A program made the position numbers and the translations under genes. Shown here one piece after another: positions 34,404 through 43,779 of a DNA stretch of 64,000 bases (the first letter of the stretch is position 1; every line of letters starts with the position of its first letter). The notes below the pieces were generated by a model, which saw only the letters and a program-made list of their open reading frames with translations, was not told where the DNA came from and searched no databases. The DNA lies in contig JABDJO010000018.1 in NCBI GenBank assembly GCA_013002465.1, positions 1-64,000 on the forward strand, written 5' to 3'. This DNA comes from Silicimonas sp. Lineage in GTDB: Bacteria; Pseudomonadota; Alphaproteobacteria; Rhodobacterales; Rhodobacteraceae.

Positions 34404-36945
34404 GCGACAACCTCCTTTGGACCATTTCACGCAGATCGTCAGCTTCGGATCGCGCGCTTGCCAATTCCTGGCGCAACCACGTCAGTTCCTCGGCCTGCGC
34501 GCCTTCGGCGGCGCTACGCATTTCCAGCCGCGCCATGTCGTACCGGCGGGAAAACAGCTCGGACGACATCGCACCCATTCTTGAAAAGTGTTCTTGCAAC
34601 ATCGTCTGAAGCGCCGGGTCCGAGCGCGTTGCACGGGCCAGTTCCATCAACGGTTCCGGCGCCTCTGACCCGATGCAAGCCAGGCCCAGACCCTGTGAAT
34701 GGCGAAACTCAATCGTCGGATGTTCGGCGACCAGTTCTTCCCATATCCGCCATACCCCGAAGTCCCCTTCGTGGACGTGGATGTCGTGAAGCATAAGCAT
34801 CCCGGAATTTGAGAGCTTGGGCATCCAGTCATCGAGCACGACCTTCAGCCCGTCATAGTCGTAGAACCCATCAAGGTGCAGCAAGTCGATAGAGCCCTTG
34901 GCGAACCGGTGCTGCGCCTGTTCCTGCCCCATGCGGAGATGCCCGGAAAAGTCCGCGTATTTGCGCGCGAGGAACAGAAAATCCTCGTACACGTTCTGAA
35001 AATCCTCGGAACGCTCCGACTCGACCGCCCAGGATGACACCGCGATGGCCTCGCTTGCAAAACCGCCCTGAAGAACGGCCTGACCAAAGGCGAAGAAACT
35101 CGCCCCGCGAAGTGTGCCCAGTTCGACATATCGGCGCGGTTTGCACAGGGCGGCCACGGCGAACATGAACGGGATGTGCCCGGACCAGTCCGAGGCCACG
35201 AGATCGTCGATATCGCGATACGAGGCGCGCATCAGGTCCTTCAGAGCATCGTTGGTCGCGGTCCTTTTGCTGGCCTTCCGCTTTCGGGGTAACGGGCAAT
35301 ATTCCGGTCCGACTTCGGCACGAACAAGTGCAGTTCCGTTGGTTTTCAACCGGGTTGCCGAAAGCGTATCCTGGCTGGCCGCCTTTGAATAATCCACCGC
35401 CAGTATGCGCATCAATTGTTCACCAAGGGGGCGACTTTCCGGCGCTGACAAGCCGGGGTCGGCCCAGGCAAGATTGTAGGTCGCCTGTTGATAGCCTGCC
35501 GCCAGAAGTTCGCTTTTTGACAAGGGCAGGATTGCATCCTTGGGTTCGCTGTACCGGTCGATAACAGCATTCAGGTGGTCCGCGGTCAGCGACGTGCCCG
35601 CAGTTGCTTCCTTCATCTGGTACCGGTGAGTGCCCTGGCCCTTGTCCCGTCCGGCGCCAATTTTCTGATAGGCCAGCACACCCTGATTCAATTTAAGCAC
35701 CAGTTGATCCGATGATCTGACCGGCAGGTGCAATAGTGGAAAATCCACTTCGAATGACGGCAACTCAAGCCCGTTCAATGTCTCGATCAATGCATGATTG
35801 CCCTGAGCGACCAGAGTTCGGTCCAGAGCGATCCGTCGGGGCTGAAAAGCAATCTTGCGAAACGGACTGGGCGCCGGGGGTGAAAGAAACGAGGTGTCAC
35901 CCGTGATTGTGGTTTCGCCATCCCAATAGGTATCGGGAATCAGATTGCACCAATGCATCGCGATGACCGGGCATTTCTGAAAACGCTCCAACCCTTCCAG
36001 GAACTCTGCGCGCGATGAAAAGGGAAGAAACTCGTCGGCATCAAGGAAGAAAAGCCAATCGACGTCGCGCAGTTGCGGCCGGTCCCGCACCACGTGGGTC
36101 ATGGTAACCGACTGAATATAAGAAGGCTCTTTAAGTGTCAGGCACTCGACGCGGTGATTTTCCCCGGCCAAGGCGGCCAGGTATTCGGCTGTGCCATCGT
36201 CCGAGCAATGATCGACGATCACAATCTCATCGAACAAGGCAATCAGATGGGCGGTAAACACGCGGATGATATCGGCTTCGTTCCGGACCATGGCGACAAC
36301 ACCAAGCCTGGGCCGGGTGGCCACATCGGTTTCATCAACCAGAACCGGGCGCAGCGAAGGGGTCACCCGACGCCCCTCGCGGCAACCAGTCAGAAGATAG
36401 TGGACGAACGGGTTTTGACCGCTTTCGGCCACGTCACGATTATCGCGCAGATATTGTTCCACCGAAAACCACTTGGCCGGGTCCCGGCCCTGCCGCCAGC
36501 CTGGGCCCATGAAATGCGCAAAGTGGTCGGCATCTTCGGGCAAATCCGGATTGGTATCGCGGTAATGCGCCGTGTTGAATGCAGCGCGCAGCCGGGCATC
36601 GGCTTCGTCACCCAGACTTGAGCTCATCAGACCTGAGGGACGACCGTGGGTGTCGCGAACCATGCGCCCTTCGAACTGACCGAACCTTAGGTAATGCAAC
36701 AGGGCGATTGCGCCGGATTCGCGCACGTCTGGATTGTCGGCAAGATACGCACCGGTCGAAAACCGGGGGCCGGGATTATGCCCCTTGTCGGCGCCGACCT
36801 TCAAAAAATATGCAAGAGCCTTTTCAGCGGATCCGGCGGCCGGATACCGCTCTGCATACCAGTCGGCGTCGAACAGGCCAGACTCCCGGATCAGTTTGTC
36901 TTGATCCAGTATGCGCCGACCGCCGTCGATCAATTTGGTCAGCAT
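34390..36945 (-). CDS. fusion: WY/NPD repeats, GT2 glycosyltransferase, class I methyltransferase
   Basis: An 851-residue multidomain protein. Residues 25-95 and 123-195 are repeats of the FDADWYAERYP ... NPDVRESG ... HYLRFGQFEGR kind, also present in the DUF707 gene. Residues about 213-345 form a GT2 domain (VVAMVRNEADIIR, EIVIVDHCSDDGTAEYL, DWLFFLDADEFLPF). Residues about 590-760 form a Methyltransf_24-like domain (YVELGTLRGASFFAFG, IDLLHLDGFYDYDGL, LMLHDIHVHEGDFGVW). A coiled coil ends the protein (about 800-845). The ATG at 36945 follows the RTX stop by four bases. It probably builds and methylates a glycan. Confidence 0.85.
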   Translation of the reverse strand: MLTKLIDGGRRILDQDKLIRESGLFDADWYAERYPAAGSAEKALAYFLKVGADKGHNPGPRFSTGAYLADNPDVRESGAIALLHYLRFGQFEGRMVRDTHGRPSGLMSSSLGDEADARLRAAFNTAHYRDTNPDLPEDADHFAHFMGPGWRQGRDPAKWFSVEQYLRDNRDVAESGQNPFVHYLLTGCREGRRVTPSLRPVLVDETDVATRPRLGVVAMVRNEADIIRVFTAHLIALFDEIVIVDHCSDDGTAEYLAALAGENHRVECLTLKEPSYIQSVTMTHVVRDRPQLRDVDWLFFLDADEFLPFSSRAEFLEGLERFQKCPVIAMHWCNLIPDTYWDGETTITGDTSFLSPPAPSPFRKIAFQPRRIALDRTLVAQGNHALIETLNGLELPSFEVDFPLLHLPVRSSDQLVLKLNQGVLAYQKIGAGRDKGQGTHRYQMKEATAGTSLTADHLNAVIDRYSEPKDAILPLSKSELLAAGYQQATYNLAWADPGLSAPESRPLGEQLMRILAVDYSKAASQDTLSATRLKTNGTALVRAEVGPEYCPLPRKRKASKRTATNDALKDLMRASYRDIDDLVASDWSGHIPFMFAVAALCKPRRYVELGTLRGASFFAFGQAVLQGGFASEAIAVSSWAVESERSEDFQNVYEDFLFLARKYADFSGHLRMGQEQAQHRFAKGSIDLLHLDGFYDYDGLKVVLDDWMPKLSNSGMLMLHDIHVHEGDFGVWRIWEELVAEHPTIEFRHSQGLGLACIGSEAPEPLMELARATRSDPALQTMLQEHFSRMGAMSSELFSRRYDMARLEMRSAAEGAQAEELTWLRQELASARSEADDLREMVQRRLSRAAG

Positions 36946-36949
36946 GGCA

Positions 36950-39037
36950 TCATGCCCCAAAGTCAAAGTCGGTGGAATCGAGCGGCCCGGTATACCCCGT
37001 CAGGATAATTGTTTCGGCACCTGCGGTGATCGTGGTCGAAGCCCCGACCGACACAGAAAGATCGCCAAATCCGCTGACCCCGGAAACGCCTGAAACGTCG
37101 ATCAGGTCAATGCCGTCTTCCCAGTCGTTGATGCGATCAGTGCCGGCACCATCGGATATGATGAACGTGTCAAACCCGGTGCCACCCAGCATCACATCAT
37201 CGCCGCCGGGGCCACCATCAAGTGTGTCGCTGCCATCGTTTCCGAAAATGGAATCCGCCCCAGTGCCACCGGTAAAGCTGTCATTTCCACCATTGGCCCA
37301 CATGAACAATGCTTGCGTGTAAGCGCTTGCATCGACAATCTCCGCCCCGGCCGCGCCATCAATTCGTTCGATCCCTGACCATGTGCCATCAATGGTCATC
37401 GAAAGTGCCGCCTTGACCAAAACGACCCTGTCGTAGCCCGCCCCGCCGTCCGAAACACGGTCACCGCTATCGCCCAGATAAAACCAGTCGTCCCCGGAAC
37501 CGCCTTCATAAAGGTCGTTTCCGTTGTCGCCCCACAAGAAGTCATCGCTGTCGCCGCCACGAAGCGTATCGTTGCCTTCATTGCCGAACAGCAAGTCTGA
37601 TCCGGCGCCGCCAATCACCAGGTCATCGCCAGCGTTGCCATTGATCGACATGCCAATGCTGACCGAAGTGGCGTCGATGGTGTCATTGCCGACGCTTGCC
37701 GTAAGCCTTTCAATCCCGCTCCACCCCGATAGCGTAAGATTGATCGAGGTCACCGAAGCGTCGATGCGCGCACGGTCCAACCCGTCGCCGCCGATCGCCA
37801 CATCGCCGTTCTCCGAGATGAAAAACACATCGTCGCCAGCACCGCCATTCATGGTATCACTTCCGGCATCACCAGCCAGAATGTCGATGCCGCCGTTGCC
37901 AACAAGGCTGTCATCGCCCGCACTGCCAAAAAGCTGGTCGCCATCGGTGCCGCCGATCAGAGTGTCGGCCCCATCGCCACCCTGAAGCCGAACGGACAGA
38001 ATGTATCCAGATGCGTCAAATCGGTCATCGCCCGTATTTCCATCGATCCGCTCAACCCCGGTCCAGGCCGCCACATTGGCGTCGACACCCGCAGTGTTTG
38101 TGATTGTCACCCGGTCGAACTCACTGCCACCGATAACGACATCACCAGAATCATCGACATAGAAGTAATCGTTGCCTTGCCCGCCTTCCATGCGGTCGGC
38201 ACCGCCGTTGCCAAACAGAAAATCCTTCTTGGCCCCGCCGATCAGTGTATCTGCGCCATCACCACCTTCCAGGGTGTCTTCCTCGGCGCCGCCAATCAGG
38301 CTGTCGTCGCCATCCTGCCCAAGGATCTTGATCGCTGACCCGTAGCCTGATGCGTTGATCGTGTCGTTCCCGCTGCCCCCATCGACACGCTCGACCCCTG
38401 ACCAGGCACCAATTGAAAGCGAAAGGCCTGCGCTGGTGTCGACGATAACACGGTCGGTGCCAGTTCCGGCGTCAACGCTATCACCAGGATTGTCGACGAA
38501 AATGAGATCGTCGCCCGCTCCGGACGAGAGGCTATCGGCCCCACTTCCGCCGATCAGCGTGTCGTTTCCGGCGCCGCTGATCAGTGTGTCGGCACCGCCG
38601 AGGCCGGACAGAGAGTCGTCGCCCAAATCCGATGTCAGCAGATTGGAGAAAGAGCTGCCAACCGCATCCAGATCAAAGTCACCAATCAGTTGAAAGTTCT
38701 CGATCCCTGCAAGCGTATCGACGCCAACACCGGGAGTTTCCACGATGTAATGGGTGCCACTTCCGAGATTGACATAGACTGATATCGACTGTGGTGTCTC
38801 GCCGCTCAGATCCTCGATCAGGGTATCGTTACCGCTGCCGCCATCCAGGCTGTCGTTGCCATCGTTCGATCCGCTGGTCAGCCAGAACGTGTCGTCGTCT
38901 TCGTCGCCGGAAATCGTGTCATCGCCCGCACCGTCAAAAATGACGTCATCGCCAAGGCCCCCAAAGACCAGATCGTTCCCAATGCCGGCAAAAATCGTGT
39001 CGTTGCCAAGACCGCCGTTGATCGTGTCGTCGCTCAT
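36950..39037 (-). CDS. RTX (hemolysin-type calcium-binding) repeat protein
   Basis: A 695-residue, acidic, Gly/Asp-rich protein made almost wholly of RTX nonapeptides (GGxGxDxLx), starting at residue 1 with no catalytic domain. A WSGVER-type segment recurs at residues 212, 325, 439 and 553, a 113-114-residue period that divides the protein into long modules. The C-terminus (about 640-695, FGDLSVSVGASTTITAGAET to the end) looks like a type I secretion signal region. No ABC/MFP/TolC secretion genes are in the window. It sits between a GT4 gene and the GT2-methyltransferase gene in one run, so it is probably secreted and bound to the matrix. Confidence 0.88.
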   Translation of the reverse strand: MSDDTINGGLGNDTIFAGIGNDLVFGGLGDDVIFDGAGDDTISGDEDDDTFWLTSGSNDGNDSLDGGSGNDTLIEDLSGETPQSISVYVNLGSGTHYIVETPGVGVDTLAGIENFQLIGDFDLDAVGSSFSNLLTSDLGDDSLSGLGGADTLISGAGNDTLIGGSGADSLSSGAGDDLIFVDNPGDSVDAGTGTDRVIVDTSAGLSLSIGAWSGVERVDGGSGNDTINASGYGSAIKILGQDGDDSLIGGAEEDTLEGGDGADTLIGGAKKDFLFGNGGADRMEGGQGNDYFYVDDSGDVVIGGSEFDRVTITNTAGVDANVAAWTGVERIDGNTGDDRFDASGYILSVRLQGGDGADTLIGGTDGDQLFGSAGDDSLVGNGGIDILAGDAGSDTMNGGAGDDVFFISENGDVAIGGDGLDRARIDASVTSINLTLSGWSGIERLTASVGNDTIDATSVSIGMSINGNAGDDLVIGGAGSDLLFGNEGNDTLRGGDSDDFLWGDNGNDLYEGGSGDDWFYLGDSGDRVSDGGAGYDRVVLVKAALSMTIDGTWSGIERIDGAAGAEIVDASAYTQALFMWANGGNDSFTGGTGADSIFGNDGSDTLDGGPGGDDVMLGGTGFDTFIISDGAGTDRINDWEDGIDLIDVSGVSGVSGFGDLSVSVGASTTITAGAETIILTGYTGPLDSTDFDFGA

Positions 39038-39085
39038 GCCCGTCCCGGTGCTGACCTCACAGGGAAGGTTTCTCGCGAATTTTCG

Positions 39086-40297
39086 TTAATAGGTCGTTAC
39101 CGCGTCTTCGATCAGGGCGCGTTGGCGTTGCAGGCAGAGCTTAAGATCATAACGCTTGACCACCGTGTTGCGAGCGGCGCTGCGCAGGTGATCGACGCGG
39201 TCGCGCTCGGCCAGGGCCATGGCGGCGCGCTCGGCGATGGCATCGGTATCGAAGAAGTCGACCAACCAACCGTTCTGCCCATCAGCAATGACTTCTTCGA
39301 CCGGAGGAGTCGCTGAGCCAATCACGAAGGCTCCCGCAGCCATCGCTTCAAGCATCGACCAGCTTAAAACGAACGGGTATGTCAGATACAGGTGTACAGA
39401 CGAAACCTGAAGCAGCTTCAGGTAGTCTGCATAGGGAATGCGCCCGGTGAATGTCACCCGATCCGGTAGGGCACCAACCTCGGCCAGCATGGCGTCGCGC
39501 CAGGTGCCGCCGCCTTTGGGGCGGCCGCCATAACTGACGTCGTCACCTCCAACGATGATCACGCGCGCCTTGGGACGTCTTTCAAGAAGGGCTGGCAACG
39601 CGCGCATGAACGTATGAAACCCGCGATATGGTTCAAGGTTGCGCGACACATAGGTCAAAACCTCGTCTTCCCGGGTCAGCCGGGTGCCGTCTGGCAATGT
39701 GAAACTTGCTTTGGGGTCAGGCCGTATGGTTTCGGTGTCGATGCCATCATGGATCACCTTAATCTTTGGGCGATACACTTTGGGAAACTGGTCGCGTTGC
39801 CAATTGGTGGGGCTATAAGCGAAATCCGCGGCCTCGATCGCAAGAAGATGCTGCGACGCACGGGTGCGAGAGCGCAACAAGGCGTCGGGACCGGTATCGA
39901 ATTCAGGATCGAATCCGACATCCGCTCCGCGCCCGTTGTAGTAGAATTCACAGAGCGAGATCAGAGGAACCTCGGGCCAGACATCCTTGAGATAAAGCGT
40001 CTCGCCCCAACCGGGATTGCCGATCATGACGTCGGGTTGAAATCCTTGCCGTTTCAGTTTGAATCCAAGCCGGGCGACCGCCTGACCGTTCAGCACAGCC
40101 GCTTCGGTACCAGCCAGATAGGGGTGGATTTTCGGGGTCACCTTCCGGTGCGGTTCATACTCCAGCCGTTTGACGCCCTGCGGCGTCGGCTTGCCGGGCT
40201 GGCCGATGAAAAGTACCTCGTGCGCATCCGCCGCAAGAGCTGGCGTGAGGTGCTTGAATTGCCCAGGACAATTCTGATGAACGAACAATAACTTCAC
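39086..40297 (-). CDS. glycosyltransferase family 4 protein
   Basis: A 403-residue GT-B enzyme. The N-terminus is KLLFVHQNCPGQFKHLTPAL, the donor-binding domain has EVLTYVSRNLEPYRGFHTFM and ARVIIVGGDDVSYGG, and the C-terminal loop is SWSMLEAMAAGAFVIGS with PPVEEVI. The wording closely matches exopolysaccharide GT4 enzymes that begin with a long N-terminal domain. I start at GTG (40297), with GGAG upstream; an upstream reading to 40345 adds residues without similarity. It is the first gene of the minus-strand run ending in the DUF707-like gene, 48 bp ahead of the RTX gene. Confidence 0.9.
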   Translation of the reverse strand: MKLLFVHQNCPGQFKHLTPALAADAHEVLFIGQPGKPTPQGVKRLEYEPHRKVTPKIHPYLAGTEAAVLNGQAVARLGFKLKRQGFQPDVMIGNPGWGETLYLKDVWPEVPLISLCEFYYNGRGADVGFDPEFDTGPDALLRSRTRASQHLLAIEAADFAYSPTNWQRDQFPKVYRPKIKVIHDGIDTETIRPDPKASFTLPDGTRLTREDEVLTYVSRNLEPYRGFHTFMRALPALLERRPKARVIIVGGDDVSYGGRPKGGGTWRDAMLAEVGALPDRVTFTGRIPYADYLKLLQVSSVHLYLTYPFVLSWSMLEAMAAGAFVIGSATPPVEEVIADGQNGWLVDFFDTDAIAERAAMALAERDRVDHLRSAARNTVVKRYDLKLCLQRQRALIEDAVTTY

Positions 40298-40405
40298 GCA
40301 CACTCCGCTCTGGCGACCGTCATGGCAAGACATGCATTGGACCACGGGGACTATTGCAAAGTCGCCCCACTATTGTCCATCGGCAGTCCGTAAGCCCTGT
40401 CTGGC

Positions 40406-41440
40406 CTAGGAGTACAGCGCCCGCACCTGAGCAAACGACATCAGCCGTTTCGATTTTTCGTCCCATAATTGCAGTCGGGCGTTGGCCAGGCTTTCCCGGA
40501 TCGTCATGCGATTGCCCTCGGCAAGTTCAGCATGATCCCGCAGCACTTCAGGCAAGCGATAGAACGGGATGCGGCTGTGAAGATGATGCACGTGGTGAAT
40601 GCCGATATTGGCGCTCATCCATTGCAGCACACGGGGCAGCACATAATGCGAACTGCCGTGCAACGCCGCGTCGTGCAGTTGCCAGTCTTCTTCTGAATCC
40701 CATTGGGTGTTTTCAAACTGGTGCTGCACATAAAACAGCCAAAGACCTGCTGTCGCCGCCAAAAGTGTCGACGGCAGGAACACCAAAACGATCGGCGCAA
40801 AGCCACCAAAGTAATAGACAATGGCAAGCGCGACTAGAATAGCGGCGTTCGTTGCCATGGCACTGATCCAGTAGCGGGCATTGGTCATGAACCCCAATGG
40901 CAAACGGTTCTGCAGGAAAAACAAATAACTCGGGCCAAGCCCGAACAAAATGAATGGATTTCGGTAAAGCCGGTACATCAGGCGATCAAACGGCGCCAGG
41001 GCCTGGTATTCGGCAACCGTCAACGTGTGAATATCGCCCATGCCACGGCGCCCCAGGTTGCCGGAGGCGCTGTGATGGGTCGAGTGCGAGTGCCGCCAGA
41101 CATCGTAGGGCGTCAGCGTCAGCACCCCAAGCACACGGCCCAGCCAGTCATTGGCCGCCCGGTTCTTGAAAAACGCGCCGTGTCCGCAATCGTGCTGGAT
41201 GGCAAATAGCCGAAGCAGGAAACCGGCGTTCAAGACAGAAAGGGCGAAGGCAATCCAGTAACTGACCGACAGCGACCAACATGCCAGACCCCAAAGTACA
41301 AGAAACGGCCCCATGCTGATCGAGATTTCAAACAGGCTGCGCCCGGTGCTTGGTTCGCGATATTCGGATAGGATTCTGACCCAGTCACGTGGAGCAATCT
41401 CGCCGGTCTGCTGCCGGGACGTCTCGGAATTATCGAACAT
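40406..41440 (-). CDS. fatty acid desaturase
   Basis: A 344-residue integral membrane di-iron desaturase. Three histidine boxes are HDCGHGAFF (about 84), HSTHHSASGNL (about 118) and HHVHHLHSRIP (about 284), separated by paired hydrophobic helices, as in acyl-lipid desaturases. The second and third boxes have the extra histidines typical of this class. It could adjust membrane fluidity or modify a lipid-linked glycan, but its place at the edge of the glycan island may be accidental. About 110 bp separate it from the GT4 start upstream on the map. Its promoter would lie in the AT-richer 41441-41480 stretch. Confidence 0.92.
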   Translation of the reverse strand: MFDNSETSRQQTGEIAPRDWVRILSEYREPSTGRSLFEISISMGPFLVLWGLACWSLSVSYWIAFALSVLNAGFLLRLFAIQHDCGHGAFFKNRAANDWLGRVLGVLTLTPYDVWRHSHSTHHSASGNLGRRGMGDIHTLTVAEYQALAPFDRLMYRLYRNPFILFGLGPSYLFFLQNRLPLGFMTNARYWISAMATNAAILVALAIVYYFGGFAPIVLVFLPSTLLAATAGLWLFYVQHQFENTQWDSEEDWQLHDAALHGSSHYVLPRVLQWMSANIGIHHVHHLHSRIPFYRLPEVLRDHAELAEGNRMTIRESLANARLQLWDEKSKRLMSFAQVRALYS

Positions 41441-41771
41441 GCGCCTGCTTATTTTTTTAGTTGCTTTCGCCTAGATATACGAATGTTCACGCAGAGCAAT
41501 GAATATCCGGTTTCCAATGCCAAAGTTTCCTTGAACACTGACAACTTGATCGCACTTGAACCCGGTCGGTCGGCCTTCGGTCGGCGAACGGCGGTCCTGC
41601 GAAGACTTGAACCCCGAACCTGCCAACCAGAAGTCTCAAGGTTAACGGTTTCTTCTAACTTCGCACGTTATTTGAAACGTTCAAAACGCCATATTTTGCT
41701 AAGCCAGACAGCGCTCTAATTGTCGATGGGCTTCGCGTTGCGTGAAGGCTAAGTGAAAGCCAGAAACCAAA

Positions 41772-41861
41772 GTGGAGTTGGAATTGACCAAGTCAAGAAT
41801 TGACGCCCTGAAACCCATAAAGGCTACCTTCGCGGTCAGGGACGCGGAAATTCCGGGGTTC
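41772..41861 (+). pseudogene. remnant of a tyrosine-type phage integrase (DUF4102-like N-terminus)
   Basis: The translated segment ELTKSRIDALKPIKATFAVRD, continuing AEIPGF, matches the typical DUF4102 beginning of P4-family integrases (LT...IDALKP...D.E.PGF). After PGF the reading frame stops resembling the family, so only about 30 codons remain and no recombinase catalytic domain follows. It is therefore a decayed fragment, probably left by an integrated element. Confidence 0.6.
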
Positions 41862-41991
41862 TCGCTTCCGCTTGCCTCGGTGCAAAGGCAATCTGCTCAT
41901 CGCCAAATCGGGTCTTCGGCATCGGTACACTTTTCCTCTTGCCAGAAATGTACCCGAAATCAGCACTCAGTTCGGACCGGTTTCAGGGGTC

Positions 41992-42081
41992 AATACCAAC
42001 CGCCACTCGACCATTGACTATCTAAGCCCTATGACAATCGAGGAGCGAGCGATGAAAGCTTATGTTGCCGTCTCCGAAAAC
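41992..42081 (+). pseudogene. remnant of an IS3-family transposase C-terminus
   Basis: The stretch translates to NRHSTIDYLSPMTIEERAMK, which matches the terminal HS-x-(I/L)-x-Y-x-SP segment of IS3-family OrfB transposases, ending some 30 codons later. No DDE catalytic core is found upstream, and no terminal inverted repeats were recognised. It is a fragment, 130 bp after the integrase remnant. Confidence 0.5.
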
Positions 42082-42175
42082 GGCAGCAGGACGCAGGTAT
42101 CGACAATATCAAGCTCGTGCGCCTGTACTTTGGCAGCCGCTTTCAGGCGCCGGTGCGAATAAAGAAAGACCCAGG

Positions 42176-43531
42176 ATGGAACTTGTCGGCGTACACGCGA
42201 CAACCCTTGAAGATATCGCGGTCGTTTGTCTGATCGCTGCAGTCGCGGGGCTGGCGCTTGTCCGAATTGGTCAGCCTCCCATGGTTGGCTACATCCTCGC
42301 TGGCGTGATATTCGGCCCGACCGGGTTTGGCTTCATCAGCAGTTCGGACGGGATTACGATCCTTGCTGAACTGGGCGTACTTCTTCTCCTTTTCCTGATC
42401 GGATTAGAGCTTTCGCTGCGGGCATTCGTGCTTGTTCTGCGGCCTGCTCTGGTCGTTCTCGCGGGTCAACTGACGTTCGCGCTTGGGATCACGGCGATAT
42501 TTGGCGCGATCCTTGAATGGAGTTTGGAGCAGATTTTGCTCCTCGGTTTCATCGTGGCGGTATCATCAACCGCTGTTGCGATCAAAATCCTTGAGGAAAT
42601 CGAGGAACTTAGAACCGAAACCGGGCGCATAACCGTCGGTGTGATGATCGCACAAGACATTGCGCTTGTTCCGATGCTGGTTCTTGTCGAAGCTTTCGGC
42701 AAGGAGACGGTTTCTGCTCGTAACGTCGTCTTGCTGATCACATTGGCGATGGCTTTGTTGGGCGGATTGATCTGGTTCCTAAGCCGCCCGGGAAAACTGA
42801 AATTGCCGTGGTCAGACCGGCTGACGGGCAGGCCCGAACTTATCATTCTGGCATCGCTTGCGGCCTGTCTCTCGGCTGCGACGGCCACGGGCGTTCTGGG
42901 CTTATCGCCTGTTTACGGGGCTTTCCTGGCTGGCCTGGTTCTGGCCAACTCGACACTCCGTGCGGAAATCATCGAGGCGACCTATCCCGTCCAGGCGATT
43001 CTGGTCTTTGTGTTCTTCCTGTCGGTCGGCTTGCTGATCGACCTCAGCTTCATCGTCAGCAATTGGCAGGTCGTCGTCAGTTTCGCAGCCGCCGTCGTTA
43101 TCCTGAAATCCGTTTTGAACGTTGGCCTGATCAAGTTCTCCGGTTTCAAGTGGGAAACTGCACTTCCTGCCGGACTTGCAATGGCCCAGATCGGTGAATT
43201 CTCGTTCATTCTGGCGGCAGTCGGTGTGAAGAACGGTGTTCTCGACACAGAGACATACAAACTTGCGCTGTCCGTCATTGCCGCGACATTCGTGATCTCT
43301 CCGATCTGGATGAACGCCGTCAGACGGTTCGATGCCGTGACCAGCCGACATTTGAACAGCCTGGGTGAATGGTTGTCAGCAAGTTATTCGTCAGAGCTTG
43401 TAGAATTGGACAAAGGTCGCACGGCAGTCGCAAGAACCTGGGCGGCGCTGCGAAACAAGCGGCAGAAAGATACGCGCACAAAAGGACAGACCGATGCCGC
43501 GTCCCCGGCGAAAGATAACCCGACGGATTGA
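42176..43531 (+). CDS. CPA2-family cation:proton antiporter (membrane domain only)
   Basis: A 451-residue polytopic membrane protein with about 12 helices, of the monovalent cation:proton antiporter-2 family (KefB/KefC type). Conserved segments are GQPPMVGYILAGVIFGPTGFG, LLLFLIGLELSLRAF, and IVAVSSTAVAIKILEE near the ion site, with LAMAQIGEFSFILAAVGV later. The TrkA-N nucleotide-binding domain of full-length Kef proteins is absent and the tail is short and hydrophilic. The ATG at 42176 follows an AGG-type site and gives a start just before helix 1. It probably exchanges K+ or Na+ for protons. Confidence 0.88.
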   Translation: MELVGVHATTLEDIAVVCLIAAVAGLALVRIGQPPMVGYILAGVIFGPTGFGFISSSDGITILAELGVLLLLFLIGLELSLRAFVLVLRPALVVLAGQLTFALGITAIFGAILEWSLEQILLLGFIVAVSSTAVAIKILEEIEELRTETGRITVGVMIAQDIALVPMLVLVEAFGKETVSARNVVLLITLAMALLGGLIWFLSRPGKLKLPWSDRLTGRPELIILASLAACLSAATATGVLGLSPVYGAFLAGLVLANSTLRAEIIEATYPVQAILVFVFFLSVGLLIDLSFIVSNWQVVVSFAAAVVILKSVLNVGLIKFSGFKWETALPAGLAMAQIGEFSFILAAVGVKNGVLDTETYKLALSVIAATFVISPIWMNAVRRFDAVTSRHLNSLGEWLSASYSSELVELDKGRTAVARTWAALRNKRQKDTRTKGQTDAASPAKDNPTD

Positions 43532-43779
43532 ACCTGCGTGGCATCTGAACCCGACTACATTGCCAAGAATGCTTATTGCCCGAGATGGGCGGCGCGCGGA
43601 GCGGGAAAACGCTTGGAATGAGGGAACGGCCGCGGCCCATGTCGGCACTCGAATTGCCGAGGTCTGGTAGCGTTCTTGAAAGGCGATTCCAAAAAACCAC
43701 CAGGCACGCTGTGACGTCAGTCACAGACAGGCATCTGACCCTTGGTACAGACTTCCTTCAAAACAAGGGAGACGGTCAA

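Larger units (their letters stand above)
41441..42175. other. gene-poor stretch with remains of mobile elements
   Basis: This 735-bp stretch between the desaturase and the antiporter has no intact gene. It starts AT-rich (tttttttagttg) and contains the N-terminus of a tyrosine integrase (41772-41861) and the C-terminus of an IS3-type transposase (41992-42081), both described below. Short open frames, such as 41483-41719, have no recognisable similarity and I leave them out. It looks like the scar of an insertion later deleted in the middle. Confidence 0.6.

Noticed and set aside
41585-41640. tRNA-like stretch (minus strand, reminiscent of a T-arm with ttcaag)
   Set aside because: The T-loop-like part can be drawn with G-U pairs, but no matching acceptor stem or anticodon arm is found.
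41483-41719. 78-codon open frame on the plus strand
   Set aside because: No family resemblance, no Shine-Dalgarno, and it lies in a scarred, gene-poor region.
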